The position numbers were made by a program, and so were the translations under genes. From Lactobacillus agrestimuris (lineage in GTDB: Bacteria > Bacillota > Bacilli > Lactobacillales > Lactobacillaceae), in NCBI RefSeq assembly GCF_943193025.1, contig NZ_CALPCQ010000007.1, positions 1 to 64,000 of the forward strand: a stretch of 64,000 bases of DNA. The letters run 5' to 3'. The notes beneath the pieces were generated by a model. It made no database searches and was not told the origin of the DNA. It was given only the letters and a program-made list of their open reading frames with translations. Each line of letters starts with the position of its first letter. Positions within the stretch are counted from its first letter, which is position 1. Shown here one piece after another: positions 1 through 8,269 of this stretch.

Positions 1-77
1 CAACTCCGATAGAATATCGGAATCACGCCTTAAATAATCCTATGTTTTAAACTGTCCAATTTTTGGGTCTCAGTTCA
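1..77 (+). mobile_element. right end of an IS3-family insertion sequence (partial)
   Basis: The window opens inside an insertion sequence. Bases 3-50 encode a transposase C-terminus typical of the IS3/IS150 group, followed by a probable terminal inverted repeat (about 49-77, core AACTGTCCAATTTTTGGG) ending in CA, as IS3-family ends do (TG...CA). The left part is outside the window, so identity with a named element, target duplication and intactness cannot be judged. The element lies directly upstream of the M-box/mgtA unit. Confidence 0.7.
3..50 (+). CDS. IS3-family transposase OrfB, C-terminal tail (5' truncated by window)
   Basis: Frame 3 reads TPIEYRNHALNNPMF followed by TAA. The TP-I-EYR pattern close to the stop is characteristic of the end of IS3/IS150-group transposases (rve integrase domain, DDE recombinases). 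Only 15 codons are visible, so the catalytic DDE residues are not seen. The stop is followed within 30 bases by the putative inverted repeat, the normal arrangement in these elements. Confidence 0.65.
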   Translation, partial: TPIEYRNHALNNPMF

Positions 78-132
78 AATTGTGTAACTCTTTTTTGATT
101 TTTTAGTGAATATAAAAATTTAGTAAAGGAGA

Positions 133-161
133 TTGATTAAAATTAAATAATTATATAGTAT
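133..161 (+). promoter_or_regulatory. candidate promoter of mgtA leader
   Basis: TTGATT (133-138), a 17-base spacer, then TAGTAT (156-161), just upstream of the M-box. An overlapping TATAGT is possible. The promoter lies outside the IS end, so the IS need not drive the gene. Confidence 0.45.
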
Positions 162-189
162 ATAAACGAATTAAATAAAGAAGCAAATA

Positions 190-350
190 AACTGTTAGGT
201 GAGACTCCTACGTAAATATACGCTGATGCCCAGGAACATCCAGAGATGCCAACGGGTCAAACAGGAACTGTCGAGTTAAGGCTTTTCCCAGTCAGCTAGT
301 TGAAAGACTTTACGTTACGTAGTGTTAAAACTGAACGACGAGTAATAATC
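190..350 (+). promoter_or_regulatory. M-box magnesium riboswitch (ykoK leader)
   Basis: Conserved M-box blocks appear in the usual order: GTTAGGTGAG with CTCCTACG near 194-214, ACGCTGATGCCCAGGA near 220, GATGCCAACGGGTCAA near 245, AAGGCTTTTCCCA near 278, and TTACGTTACGTAGTGTTAAAA near 311 followed by CTGAACGA. Known M-boxes bind Mg2+ and favour a downstream terminator when Mg2+ is plentiful. Here a terminator follows directly (358-390), then the gene for a Mg2+ P-type ATPase, so a transcription-off switch at high Mg2+ is the natural reading. The boundaries are approximate. Confidence 0.9.
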
Positions 351-357
351 GCTAGGG

Positions 358-390
358 AAAGACCAATGCAGTTTTTGCGTTGGTCTTTTT
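358..390 (+). terminator. expression-platform terminator of the M-box
   Basis: GACCAATGCA and TGCGTTGGTC form a roughly 10-bp stem with one mismatch or wobble, followed by TTTTT. It lies between the aptamer and the mgtA start, as expected for an intrinsic terminator controlled by the riboswitch. Confidence 0.85.
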
Positions 391-425
391 GTTTGTTTGC
401 CGATTTTTTAGAGGGAGAGATTACT

Positions 426-3104
426 ATGTTAAAATTTAACTCTAAAGATCGCGTAGTAACTGATGCGACTTTGGCTAAGCAAATTGCTACAAAAGACAAG
501 AATGAAGTTTTGAAGCAATTACAGACATCAACTAATGGCTTAAATTCAAGCCAAGCAAAGCAACGTCTTGAAGAAGATGGCTTCAATGAAGTATCAAATA
601 AAGAGCGCCATCCTAAATTGCACTTTTTATTTGATGCTTTCATGACACCTTTTACTGGTGTACTTTTATTCCTTGCTGGTTTATCATTTTTAACCAATTA
701 TGTTTTTGTACCTGCTGATCAAAAGGATTTAAGTACAGTAATCATTATGATTACAATGGTTTTAGTTTCTGGAGTAACTAGCTATGTGCAAAATGTAAGA
801 ACTAGTGATGCAGTAGATTCTCTTTTGAATATGGTATCAGTAACTACTAATATCAAGCGAGATGGAAGTGATCAGGAGTTACCAACAAAAGATGTTGTCG
901 TTGGTGACATTATTAATTTAGCGGCAGGTGATTTGGTACCAGCAGACATGTATCTATTAAAGAGTAAAGATTTATTTTGCTCCGCAAGTTCCTTGAATGG
1001 TGAATCAAATCCAGTTGAAAAAATTGCTGATGAAAGTCCAAAAGAAAATGATAACTATTTAGATTATCCAAATATTCTTTACGAAGGAACCAATATTGTT
1101 TCTGGTTCAGGAATGGGAGTAGTTTTCGCAACAGGAGACAAGACAGTCTTTGGTAATTTGGCACAAACATTAGCAAAGAATAAAAATAAAGAAACTACTT
1201 TTGATATTGGTATCAAGAATGTTTCAAAAATCTTATTAATTATGACTGCGGTGATTGCCCCACTTGTCTTTTTGATTAATGGTTTAACTAAGGGAGACTG
1301 GCTTAACGCACTGATTTTTGCGATTGCAACTGCTGTAGGACTCACTCCAGAAATGCTACCAGTAATTGTGACTAGTAATTTAGTTAAAGGTTCAGTTGAG
1401 ATGGCCAAGCATGAAACTATTGTTAAGCGAATGAATGCAATTCAAAATTTTGGTTCAGCTGACATTCTTTGTACAGATAAAACAGGAACTTTAACTCAGG
1501 ATAAAGTTGTTTTAGAACGTCACTATAATTTAAATTTGGAAGAAAATCCAAAGGTCTTAGAGCTTTCATACTTAAATAGTTACTACCAAACAGGGATGAA
1601 GGACTTAATTGATAAAGCAATCATTGATGCGGCTAAAGATGAGCTAGATGTGAATAGTATCAATCAAGATTATCAAAAGATTGATGAGATTCCTTTTGAC
1701 TTTAAGAGAAGGCGCATGAGCGTAGTAGTTATGAATAAAAAGCACGAACATCTTTTAGTTACGAAAGGTGCTGCTGAAGAAATGCTTGCTTGTTCAAATC
1801 GAGTAATTCGTGATGGTGAAATTAAGTCACTTGATGAGCAACAGAGACGGGAAATTTTAGCTAAAATTGATGATATGAATCATGATGGACTTCGTGTTGT
1901 CCTTTTAGCTTATAAAAAGAATCCAGCTCCAGTTGGCGAATTCAGTGTTGATGATGAAACTGAATTGATTTTAGCAGGATTTTTAGCCTTTCTTGATCCA
2001 CCAAAAGAAAGTGCAAAAGCTGCTTTAACTGCTTTAAAAGAAGATGGTATTACTGTTAAAATTTTGACAGGTGATAACGAAGCCGTTACTAGGAATGTTG
2101 GTCGGCAAGTTGGGCTTAAGATTGATCTTGTCTACCAAGGAAAAGATCTTGAAAATAAGAGTTCAGATGAATTAAAACGAATGGTGCAAGAATGTGATGT
2201 TTTCGTAAAATTATCACCTCAACAAAAAGCTCAAATTATTCGTTTGCTCAGAGAAGATGGTCATACCGTTGCTTATATGGGTGATGGAATCAATGATGCC
2301 CCGGCTATGAAAGCTGCCGATGTTGCTATCTCTGTTGATACAGCTGTGGATATTGCTAAGAAATCTGCAGATATTATTTTATTGCATAAAGATTTAATGA
2401 TTCTAGAAAAGGGTGTCCAAATTGGTCGTCAGGTCTTTGGCAATACAATGAAATATATCAAAATTACTCTTTCATCTAACTTCGGAAATATTTTGTCAAT
2501 TTTGGTTGCTTCATCATTTTTACCATTTTTGCCAATGCTACCAATTCAACTTTTGATTTTGGATTTAATATATGGTACAAGTTGTCTTTCAATTCCATTC
2601 GATGTCATGAATAAGCATTATTTGTCTGAACCAAGAAAGTGGAGTACTAAGAAGCTTCCTAAATTTATGTTTTACTTTGGACCAACTTCTTCAATATTTG
2701 ATATCATTACATTTGTTTTGCTTTATTTTGTAATTTGTCCACAAGTTGTTGGCGCCAATTATACTGCTGCATCGACTTCACAAAAGTTGCTATTTTCAAT
2801 TGTCTTTTGCACAGGTTGGTTTATTGAATCTCTTTGGACTCAGGAAATGGTTATTCATGCCTTGAGAGATCCAAGACTTCCATTTATTAAACAACATGCA
2901 ACAGCAATTGTTACCTGGTCGACAATTGGAATGGCCGCTATCGGAACGGTTTTACCATTTATTACTCCAATTGCTAAAGTGATGAAATTTGGTCCAATCC
3001 CACTATATTTCTTATTAGTGGTTTTAATGCTCTTGGTTCTTTATATTGCATTAACTACATTAGTAAAGAAATGGTACATGAAATCAGAAAAATATTTGAT
3101 CTAA
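426..3104 (+). CDS. mgtA: magnesium-translocating P-type ATPase
   Basis: An 892-aa membrane P-type ATPase of the MgtA/MgtB class that imports Mg2+ with ATP hydrolysis. The frame is open from base 300, but ATG 426 is chosen: it follows GAGGGAGAG, and the earlier codons overlap the riboswitch and its terminator. The phosphorylation motif DKTGTLT has its Asp near residue 351. TGDN and the GDGINDAPAMKAADVAIS hinge lie in the P domain, KGAAEEML in the N domain, and the TPEMLP membrane motif just before the P domain is typical of the family. About ten hydrophobic segments are present, including a C-terminal cluster from residue 690. The gene stands alone between the M-box and a bidirectional terminator. 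Confidence 0.93.
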   Translation: MLKFNSKDRVVTDATLAKQIATKDKNEVLKQLQTSTNGLNSSQAKQRLEEDGFNEVSNKERHPKLHFLFDAFMTPFTGVLLFLAGLSFLTNYVFVPADQKDLSTVIIMITMVLVSGVTSYVQNVRTSDAVDSLLNMVSVTTNIKRDGSDQELPTKDVVVGDIINLAAGDLVPADMYLLKSKDLFCSASSLNGESNPVEKIADESPKENDNYLDYPNILYEGTNIVSGSGMGVVFATGDKTVFGNLAQTLAKNKNKETTFDIGIKNVSKILLIMTAVIAPLVFLINGLTKGDWLNALIFAIATAVGLTPEMLPVIVTSNLVKGSVEMAKHETIVKRMNAIQNFGSADILCTDKTGTLTQDKVVLERHYNLNLEENPKVLELSYLNSYYQTGMKDLIDKAIIDAAKDELDVNSINQDYQKIDEIPFDFKRRRMSVVVMNKKHEHLLVTKGAAEEMLACSNRVIRDGEIKSLDEQQRREILAKIDDMNHDGLRVVLLAYKKNPAPVGEFSVDDETELILAGFLAFLDPPKESAKAALTALKEDGITVKILTGDNEAVTRNVGRQVGLKIDLVYQGKDLENKSSDELKRMVQECDVFVKLSPQQKAQIIRLLREDGHTVAYMGDGINDAPAMKAADVAISVDTAVDIAKKSADIILLHKDLMILEKGVQIGRQVFGNTMKYIKITLSSNFGNILSILVASSFLPFLPMLPIQLLILDLIYGTSCLSIPFDVMNKHYLSEPRKWSTKKLPKFMFYFGPTSSIFDIITFVLLYFVICPQVVGANYTAASTSQKLLFSIVFCTGWFIESLWTQEMVIHALRDPRLPFIKQHATAIVTWSTIGMAAIGTVLPFITPIAKVMKFGPIPLYFLLVVLMLLVLYIALTTLVKKWYMKSEKYLI

Positions 3105-3108
3105 AAGA

Positions 3109-3141
3109 AAAAGAGCCGCGCTTACGCGTAGCTCTTTTTTT
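3109..3141. terminator. bidirectional terminator between mgtA and pepC
   Basis: An AAGAGC...GCTCTT stem containing CGCG/CGCG, with an A tract on the left and T7 on the right, separates the convergent genes mgtA and pepC. Confidence 0.8.
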
Positions 3142-3157
3142 GATAAACTACTTAATT

Positions 3158-4504
3158 TTAGTCAAATGCTAAAGCACCCATTGGATCCCATGGCAATAAT
3201 TGAATTGGATTTTCTTTACCTTCATCGTAAGCCTTCTTAAGATCTTCTGGTAAGTACTTCTTGTTAATAACTGCTTGGTAAACAAATGAATCAAACCAAG
3301 CATCACTCATTACGAAGTAACCCTTAAATCCAGGTTTTTCACCCCATGAGTTTTCGATCTTCCACTTAGTTGGTTTGCCATCGACAATATCAACACCGGT
3401 AATAACCATAGCGTGATCCATCAAACTTTCACCTGAATCAAGCATGTCAGCTTTTGACATAGTAAAGTCAACATCAAATAATTGATCACGTCTGTAAAGC
3501 TTGGTATCAAGAAGTCCAGCACGACGTTCAGAATCTTTCACAACGTTTGAACCAAACCAAACTACTTCACCATCTTTAAGTTGTTTGATGATAAGATCTT
3601 TCATTTCTTCAACCTTTAAGTTCAAGTGACGAACTTGACGGCCGCCTTCAACGTTACCTAAGTATTCGACTGAGAATACCTTGTGGAAAGGCTTATCCTT
3701 AGTTGGTGCATTAATTGTAGAAATGTGGTTTTCAAGATCCATACCAACATATTTGTCGAAGAACTCTTTTGGAGTAATATCCTTGTCAATGTGGTAATTG
3801 TGGTCATCATCAGTGTATTCGAAGTTGAACTTCTTAGGTGGAACACCAAGTGAGATAGCTAAAATACGGAAGACGTCGTTAAGCATTTCTTCCTTGCGAG
3901 CTTGAACTTCGTCTTCACTCTTACCAGCGCGAACAAGTTCACGAAGTTCAAGACCATCCTTACGAAGTAAGGTATTCAAAGTATCGTTTAATGCGCTTGA
4001 GTTAGTTGCGTTAGCAGTTTCTGGGTAAACACTCTTTGGAACGATACCGTATTTTTCAATAATTCCGCAAAGCATATCCCATTGACCACCATCTTGTTGA
4101 GGTGTGGTAAATAAAAATGAAACTTTACGATCACCGAGATCTTGGTCAGCTGTTGCAATAACATTTTCAAAGAACCAGTTTGACTTTTCAAACTTGTCCC
4201 AGAAGTTAGTATAGTTTTGTGATAATTCGAAATCTTTTAATTGGAACTTCTTTTGAAGTGGATGACGCATAGTGTTTAATGCTGAGAACATCCAACAACG
4301 ACCAGATTGCTTTTGATCAGCTGGTTTACCAGTTTCAATTTCAATTGAGAAAGTTGGATCAAGATCAATTTTAGTTTGTAAGTTTTGACTTGCCTTGAAG
4401 ATGCCGTTTTCTTGGGCTGCGTGACTTGCAACATTGAAAACAGGATGCTTTTCAAGATCTGCTTTAAACTTATCAATTGTATCATGTGAAATTTCTTTGG
4501 ACAT
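3158..4504 (-). CDS. pepC: aminopeptidase C (bleomycin hydrolase family)
   Basis: A 448-aa cytoplasmic cysteine aminopeptidase of family C1B, matching the usual PepC length of about 449. It removes N-terminal residues from peptides taken up during growth on protein. The catalytic Cys is residue 70 in QSGRCWMFSALN, the His is in DHAMVITGVD (about 365), and the Asn is in ENSWGE (about 387). There is no signal peptide. The C-terminus ends in DPMGALAFD; the family C-terminal arm reaches into the active site and enforces aminopeptidase activity. The start is preceded by AAAGGAGG with good spacing. The gene is monocistronic and convergent with mgtA. Confidence 0.95.
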   Translation of the reverse strand: MSKEISHDTIDKFKADLEKHPVFNVASHAAQENGIFKASQNLQTKIDLDPTFSIEIETGKPADQKQSGRCWMFSALNTMRHPLQKKFQLKDFELSQNYTNFWDKFEKSNWFFENVIATADQDLGDRKVSFLFTTPQQDGGQWDMLCGIIEKYGIVPKSVYPETANATNSSALNDTLNTLLRKDGLELRELVRAGKSEDEVQARKEEMLNDVFRILAISLGVPPKKFNFEYTDDDHNYHIDKDITPKEFFDKYVGMDLENHISTINAPTKDKPFHKVFSVEYLGNVEGGRQVRHLNLKVEEMKDLIIKQLKDGEVVWFGSNVVKDSERRAGLLDTKLYRRDQLFDVDFTMSKADMLDSGESLMDHAMVITGVDIVDGKPTKWKIENSWGEKPGFKGYFVMSDAWFDSFVYQAVINKKYLPEDLKKAYDEGKENPIQLLPWDPMGALAFD

Positions 4505-4540
4505 AAAAATCCTCCTTTAATAATCGTTTAATTATTCTAT

Positions 4541-4569
4541 ATTTTATCTCATATTTTGTGAGTCGTCTA
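4541..4569 (-). promoter_or_regulatory. candidate pepC promoter
   Basis: On the minus strand, TAGACG (4564-4569) and TAAAAT (4541-4546) are separated by 17 bases, about 40 bases upstream of the pepC start. The -35 box is weak. Confidence 0.35.
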
Positions 4570-4719
4570 TCTATGAAAATTTGCATATTGATTTTTGATA
4601 AGATATATAAAAATTTTATATCAGGATAAAGATTTATTAAAATGACTTAGTTTTGCATTCAAGCAGTTACTATCCTTTGTTAAGCTAAACTTAGTTTATA
4701 AGAGAAGAGAGGAGAATCT

Positions 4720-5805
4720 ATGTCAAAAAAGAAAACTCCGTCTCAAGAAGAGATTAGGGACATAATGAGAAAAAATGATCATCAACCCAAGAAACATTTA
4801 TTAATTTGGATGATTTTTGCCGTATTGGCAGTGATTATAGGTGCTGGAGGATTAGGTTATTATTACTTACATTCTGTTACTAATAAAATTTCTGCTAATC
4901 ATTCATCAAAAGATTTAGAACAGTTAAAAAAAGGAAAACCAATTTCTATTTTAGTAATGGGAACTGATGTAGGTGCATTAGGACGAGGAAATTCTTATGC
5001 AGGTAATACCGATACTATGGAATTAATTACTATTAATCCTACTCAAGGAAGAACAGTAATTACTGCAATCCCACGTGATACTTTAGTTGAAGTTAATACT
5101 AAAGATGGAAAACTTTATGAAAAAATCAATGCGGCCTACGCGATCGGTGGACCTAAACTGGCAAAAAAACAAGTTAGTGAATTATTAGATGTACCGGTAA
5201 ATTATTATGCATTAATGAATATGGGAACACTTGAAAAGATAGTAGATTCCGTTGGTGGTGTTGAAGTAGATAATCCTTTTGCATTTACGTTTGAAGGACA
5301 TAAATATGTCAAAGGTAAGCAAGAATTAAATGGTAAGCAGGCTTTGGGCTACTCTAGAATGAGGTATGACGATCCAAATAATGATTATGGTAGACAAAGA
5401 AGAGCCCAACAAGTTTTAATTAGTGCAATTGAAAAGTTTAAAACTAAAGGCAATCTTCTGAGTGCTAATAAAATGTTAGTAGCGGTCAAAGATGGTGTAA
5501 GAACAGATCTCCCATTAGATGATTTGTCAATTTTGTATAAAAATTATGCCAATGCAATGAATTCTACTCAACAAGAACAATTGATTGGAAAAGATGCACA
5601 AGTTGATGGAATAGATTTTCAAATTGCCACACCTAATGAAATTAATAGAATTTCTAAACAAGTTCGCCATTCTATGGGAATTAGACCGGTTAATGTAAGT
5701 AATAATGAAACTGAATTAGTTCAACTTCAAACAAGCTGGAATGGCTATAATAATCTTAACTTCACTTTACCTAACGGTGCAAAATATAATCAATTACAAA
5801 AATAA
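4720..5805 (+). CDS. LytR-CpsA-Psr (LCP) family cell-envelope protein
   Basis: A 361-aa type II membrane protein: a short cytoplasmic tail, one transmembrane helix at about residues 27-50 (LLIWMIFAVLAVIIGAGGLGYYYL), then an extracellular LCP domain. LCP signatures include ILVMGTD near residue 78, NTDTMELITINP with Asp, AIPRDTLVEV with the conserved Arg-Asp, and GYSRMRYDDPNNDYGRQRRAQQVL. LCP enzymes transfer undecaprenyl-linked wall polymers such as teichoic acids or polysaccharides to peptidoglycan. The gene stands alone with GAGAGGAG before ATG and a terminator after it. The substrate polymer cannot be told from sequence. Confidence 0.9.
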   Translation: MSKKKTPSQEEIRDIMRKNDHQPKKHLLIWMIFAVLAVIIGAGGLGYYYLHSVTNKISANHSSKDLEQLKKGKPISILVMGTDVGALGRGNSYAGNTDTMELITINPTQGRTVITAIPRDTLVEVNTKDGKLYEKINAAYAIGGPKLAKKQVSELLDVPVNYYALMNMGTLEKIVDSVGGVEVDNPFAFTFEGHKYVKGKQELNGKQALGYSRMRYDDPNNDYGRQRRAQQVLISAIEKFKTKGNLLSANKMLVAVKDGVRTDLPLDDLSILYKNYANAMNSTQQEQLIGKDAQVDGIDFQIATPNEINRISKQVRHSMGIRPVNVSNNETELVQLQTSWNGYNNLNFTLPNGAKYNQLQK

Positions 5806-5830
5806 AGCTCACTTTTAGTGAGCTTTATTT
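5801..5830. terminator. bidirectional terminator after the LCP gene
   Basis: AATAAAGCTCACT and AGTGAGCTTTATTT form a near-perfect 13-bp stem flanked by A and T tracts. It overlaps the last codons of the convergent minus-strand gene. Confidence 0.8.
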
Positions 5831-6118
5831 GTTAGCCGGTTTATGATACCAATATTTAGTTAGTTCAGGATGTTGTTCAAAATAAATAATAGCAATCGGG
5901 TCAAGTGGCCAAATTTTTTTATTCGAATCTTTTATAAATTCCATAACTTCATCCATCAATAAACTAATTTCATGTTCATCGTGTTGGTCTGGATTAATAA
6001 AAATATGATTCATTACCCAAACAGATTCATCTTTTCTGTCAATTAAATCAAGTACTGTTTCGGATGTCAAAACATCGTTTGATGCTTTTCTAGTGAAAAC
6101 CTTTTTGTTATCTGGCAT
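5825..6118 (-). CDS. small GNAT-like protein (YidJ/Acetyltransf_CG type), divergent
   Basis: A 97-aa protein. The C-terminal part (IWPLDPIAIIYFEQHPELTKYW) closely resembles the end of small one-domain GNAT proteins of the YidJ type, whose signature is V-PLCPF...Y-ERHPEY. The segment before it (WVMNHIFINPDQHDEHEISLLMDEVMEFI) fits the family helix layout, but the Q/RGxGxG/A acetyl-CoA loop is replaced by DQHDEHEIS, so catalytic activity is doubtful. The start ATG 6118 follows GGGGAA; an upstream in-frame TTG at 6133 would put that ribosome site inside the gene. Its terminator is shared with the LCP gene. No operon partner is visible. Confidence 0.6.
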   Translation of the reverse strand: MPDNKKVFTRKASNDVLTSETVLDLIDRKDESVWVMNHIFINPDQHDEHEISLLMDEVMEFIKDSNKKIWPLDPIAIIYFEQHPELTKYWYHKPANK

Positions 6119-6265
6119 AATAATATTCCCCAATTTTTTAAATTTTTTCGGTAAAATTTTGATCTTTTACGTATATAGTAGTGAGAAGAAAATTTTTAAT
6201 TTCCTCTAGAAACATTGTAAAATAGAACATTGTAAAAATGAAAGACTATTTAATGGAGCAAGCTC

Positions 6266-6817
6266 ATGAAAACACGTGGATTTGAAGTTGTAAGTAAATA
6301 TGAAGATAAAAATATTAGTTTACCAAAACGCCAGACTTTAGCAAGTGCAGGATATGATATCGAAGCAGCAGAAGACATCACTATTCCAAGTATTTGGCGT
6401 TTAAACTTTGTGCGAATTTTTCGTTTAATCAGAAATGGACATGAATTAAATGAACGTGACTATGAAATGGCTGATGATATTTTGAAGCCAATTTTAGTTC
6501 CAACTGGCCTGAAAGTTTATATGCCAGAAGATGAAGTGTTGATTTTAGCTAATCGCTCATCAAATACCTTTAAAAAGAACTTAGCTTTGCCAAATGGAAT
6601 TGGAGTAATTGATTCTGATTATTACAATAATTCTAAAAATGAAGGTGAGCTTTTTGTTCAAGTTTTGAACTATGGTGTTCGTCCACTTCACATCAAAAAA
6701 GGTGAACGAATTGCTCAAGGTATTTTTATGAAATATTTGAAGACAGATGATGATGATCCAATTACACGCAAACGTACAAGTGGATTTGGATCAACTAATG
6801 AAACAGAGGAGAATTAA
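6266..6817 (+). CDS. dut: dUTP diphosphatase (dUTPase) family protein
   Basis: A 183-aa protein hydrolysing dUTP to dUMP and pyrophosphate, keeping uracil out of DNA and supplying dTMP synthesis. The five trimeric dUTPase motifs are present in order: [12 protein letters not shown] (1), LANRSSN (2), [11 protein letters not shown] (3), GERIAQGIF (4) and RTSGFGSTN (5). It is longer than the usual ~145-150 aa because of an insert of about 35 residues between motifs 1 and 2, which contains [20 protein letters not shown]. This insert is odd and may mark a lactobacillus subfamily. The stop overlaps the radA start by one base, so the two are translated together. Confidence 0.87.
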   Translation: MKTRGFEVVSKYEDKNISLPKRQTLASAGYDIEAAEDITIPSIWRLNFVRIFRLIRNGHELNERDYEMADDILKPILVPTGLKVYMPEDEVLILANRSSNTFKKNLALPNGIGVIDSDYYNNSKNEGELFVQVLNYGVRPLHIKKGERIAQGIFMKYLKTDDDDPITRKRTSGFGSTNETEEN

Positions 6818-8193
6818 TGGCGAAGGTTAAAACTCAATATAAATGCCGCTCTTGTGGTTATATTTCTGCTAGTTATCTCGGACGCTGTCCGAATTGTGGA
6901 GCCTGGAATCAATTTGAAAAGGAAAGTCAAGAAATTCAAAAGCGGTCAGCTAAGGCATCTCCAAGTAGATTGATTAAAAAAACTGGTGTAAATGAACCAG
7001 TAAAGCTTGATGCGGTTAAGGCTGAAAAAGAAGAGCGAATCCTGACCAGATCAGAAGAACTTAATCGCGTATTGGGTGGTGGAATTGTTCCAGGTTCGCT
7101 AGTTTTAATTGGTGGTGATCCCGGAATCGGTAAGTCGACCTTAATGCTGCAAATTATGAGTGAACTTGCTGAAAAGTACAAGGTACTTTACGTATCTGGA
7201 GAAGAATCAGCCAGTCAGATTAAGTTAAGAGCTGATCGATTGGGCGTTGGTCAAAGCGGGATGCTGTTGTATCCAGAAACGGATATGCATGATATTCGCG
7301 ACCAAATTGATGAAATTAAACCAGATTTTGTAGTAATTGATTCAATCCAAACTATGAATGAGCCAAGTCTTGATTCAATGACTGGTTCTGCTTCTCAGGT
7401 TAGAGAGGTGACAAGTGAATTGATGAAAATTGCTAAGCTTGATGCAACTACAGTTTTTGTAATCGGCCACGTTACTAAAGAAGGAGCCATTGCTGGTCCT
7501 AAAATTTTGGAACATATGGTGGATACAGTTTTGTATTTTGAAGGTGATGAACATCATTCTTATCGTATTCTTCATTCAGTTAAGAATCGTTTCGGTGCCG
7601 CTAATGAAATTGGTATGTTTGAAATGATTAATGAAGGCTTAAGAGAAGTTTCTAATCCATCATCCATTTTCCTTGATCAAAGACTTCCACAATCAACAGG
7701 CTCGGCCGTTGTTGTATCTTTAGAAGGAACGCGTCCACTTTTAGCAGAAATTCAAGCTTTGGTAACCCCAACTGCCTTTGGTTATGCTAAAAGAACAACT
7801 TCGGGGATTGATTATAATCGGGCAGCGCTTCTTTTAGCAGTGCTTGAAAAGCGTGGCAATTTGATGTTGCAAAATCAAGATGTTTACTTAACTGCAACTG
7901 GAGGAATTCGCTTGAATGAACCTGCAATTGATTTAGCAATTGCGATGTCAGTTGCTTCAAGTTATACCAATAAGGAAATTTCACCAACTGATTGTTTTGT
8001 GGGTGAAGTTGGTTTGACTGGAGAGATTCGCCGAGTAGATAAGATTGATGTCCGAGTAAAAGAAGCTGCTAAAGTTGGTTTCAAGCGAATTTTTATCCCT
8101 AAGCATAATATGTATAGAGATTTAAATGACTACGGAATTGAAGTGATTCCCGTTTCAAGTATTCCACAGGCATTAAAATTAGTTTTTGGATAG
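6817..8193 (+). CDS. radA: DNA repair protein RadA (Sms)
   Basis: A 458-aa cytoplasmic RecA-like ATPase acting in recombination intermediates, branch migration and repair. An N-terminal C4 zinc finger (CRSCGY...CPNCGAW, residues 9-27) is followed by Walker [11 protein letters not shown] (about 99-108), a Walker B-like [10 protein letters not shown], the RadA-specific KNRFG motif (about 256), and a C-terminal Lon-protease-like domain lacking the protease Ser-Lys pair. The ATG overlaps the dut stop (taATG). Upstream of gltX this matches the radA-gltX order found in many Bacillota. Confidence 0.96.
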   Translation: MAKVKTQYKCRSCGYISASYLGRCPNCGAWNQFEKESQEIQKRSAKASPSRLIKKTGVNEPVKLDAVKAEKEERILTRSEELNRVLGGGIVPGSLVLIGGDPGIGKSTLMLQIMSELAEKYKVLYVSGEESASQIKLRADRLGVGQSGMLLYPETDMHDIRDQIDEIKPDFVVIDSIQTMNEPSLDSMTGSASQVREVTSELMKIAKLDATTVFVIGHVTKEGAIAGPKILEHMVDTVLYFEGDEHHSYRILHSVKNRFGAANEIGMFEMINEGLREVSNPSSIFLDQRLPQSTGSAVVVSLEGTRPLLAEIQALVTPTAFGYAKRTTSGIDYNRAALLLAVLEKRGNLMLQNQDVYLTATGGIRLNEPAIDLAIAMSVASSYTNKEISPTDCFVGEVGLTGEIRRVDKIDVRVKEAAKVGFKRIFIPKHNMYRDLNDYGIEVIPVSSIPQALKLVFG

Positions 8194-8269
8194 GAAAGCA
8201 ATTGAAGTTTTAACCTATTACGAGTAAACTAAACTTGTTTAATATACTATTTTGAAAGAGGCATGAATT

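Noticed and set aside
300-425. Open frame upstream of mgtA that would extend it by 42 residues
   Set aside because: It overlaps the riboswitch end and the terminator, and ATG 426 has a good ribosome site.
296-697. Minus-strand 133-aa ORF over the mgtA start
   Set aside because: No ribosome site or promoter and no recognisable protein; it is antisense to mgtA and the riboswitch.
6211-6239. Direct repeat AACATTGTAAAA twice, 15 bases apart, before dut
   Set aside because: Short AT-rich duplication without a known regulator; may be chance.
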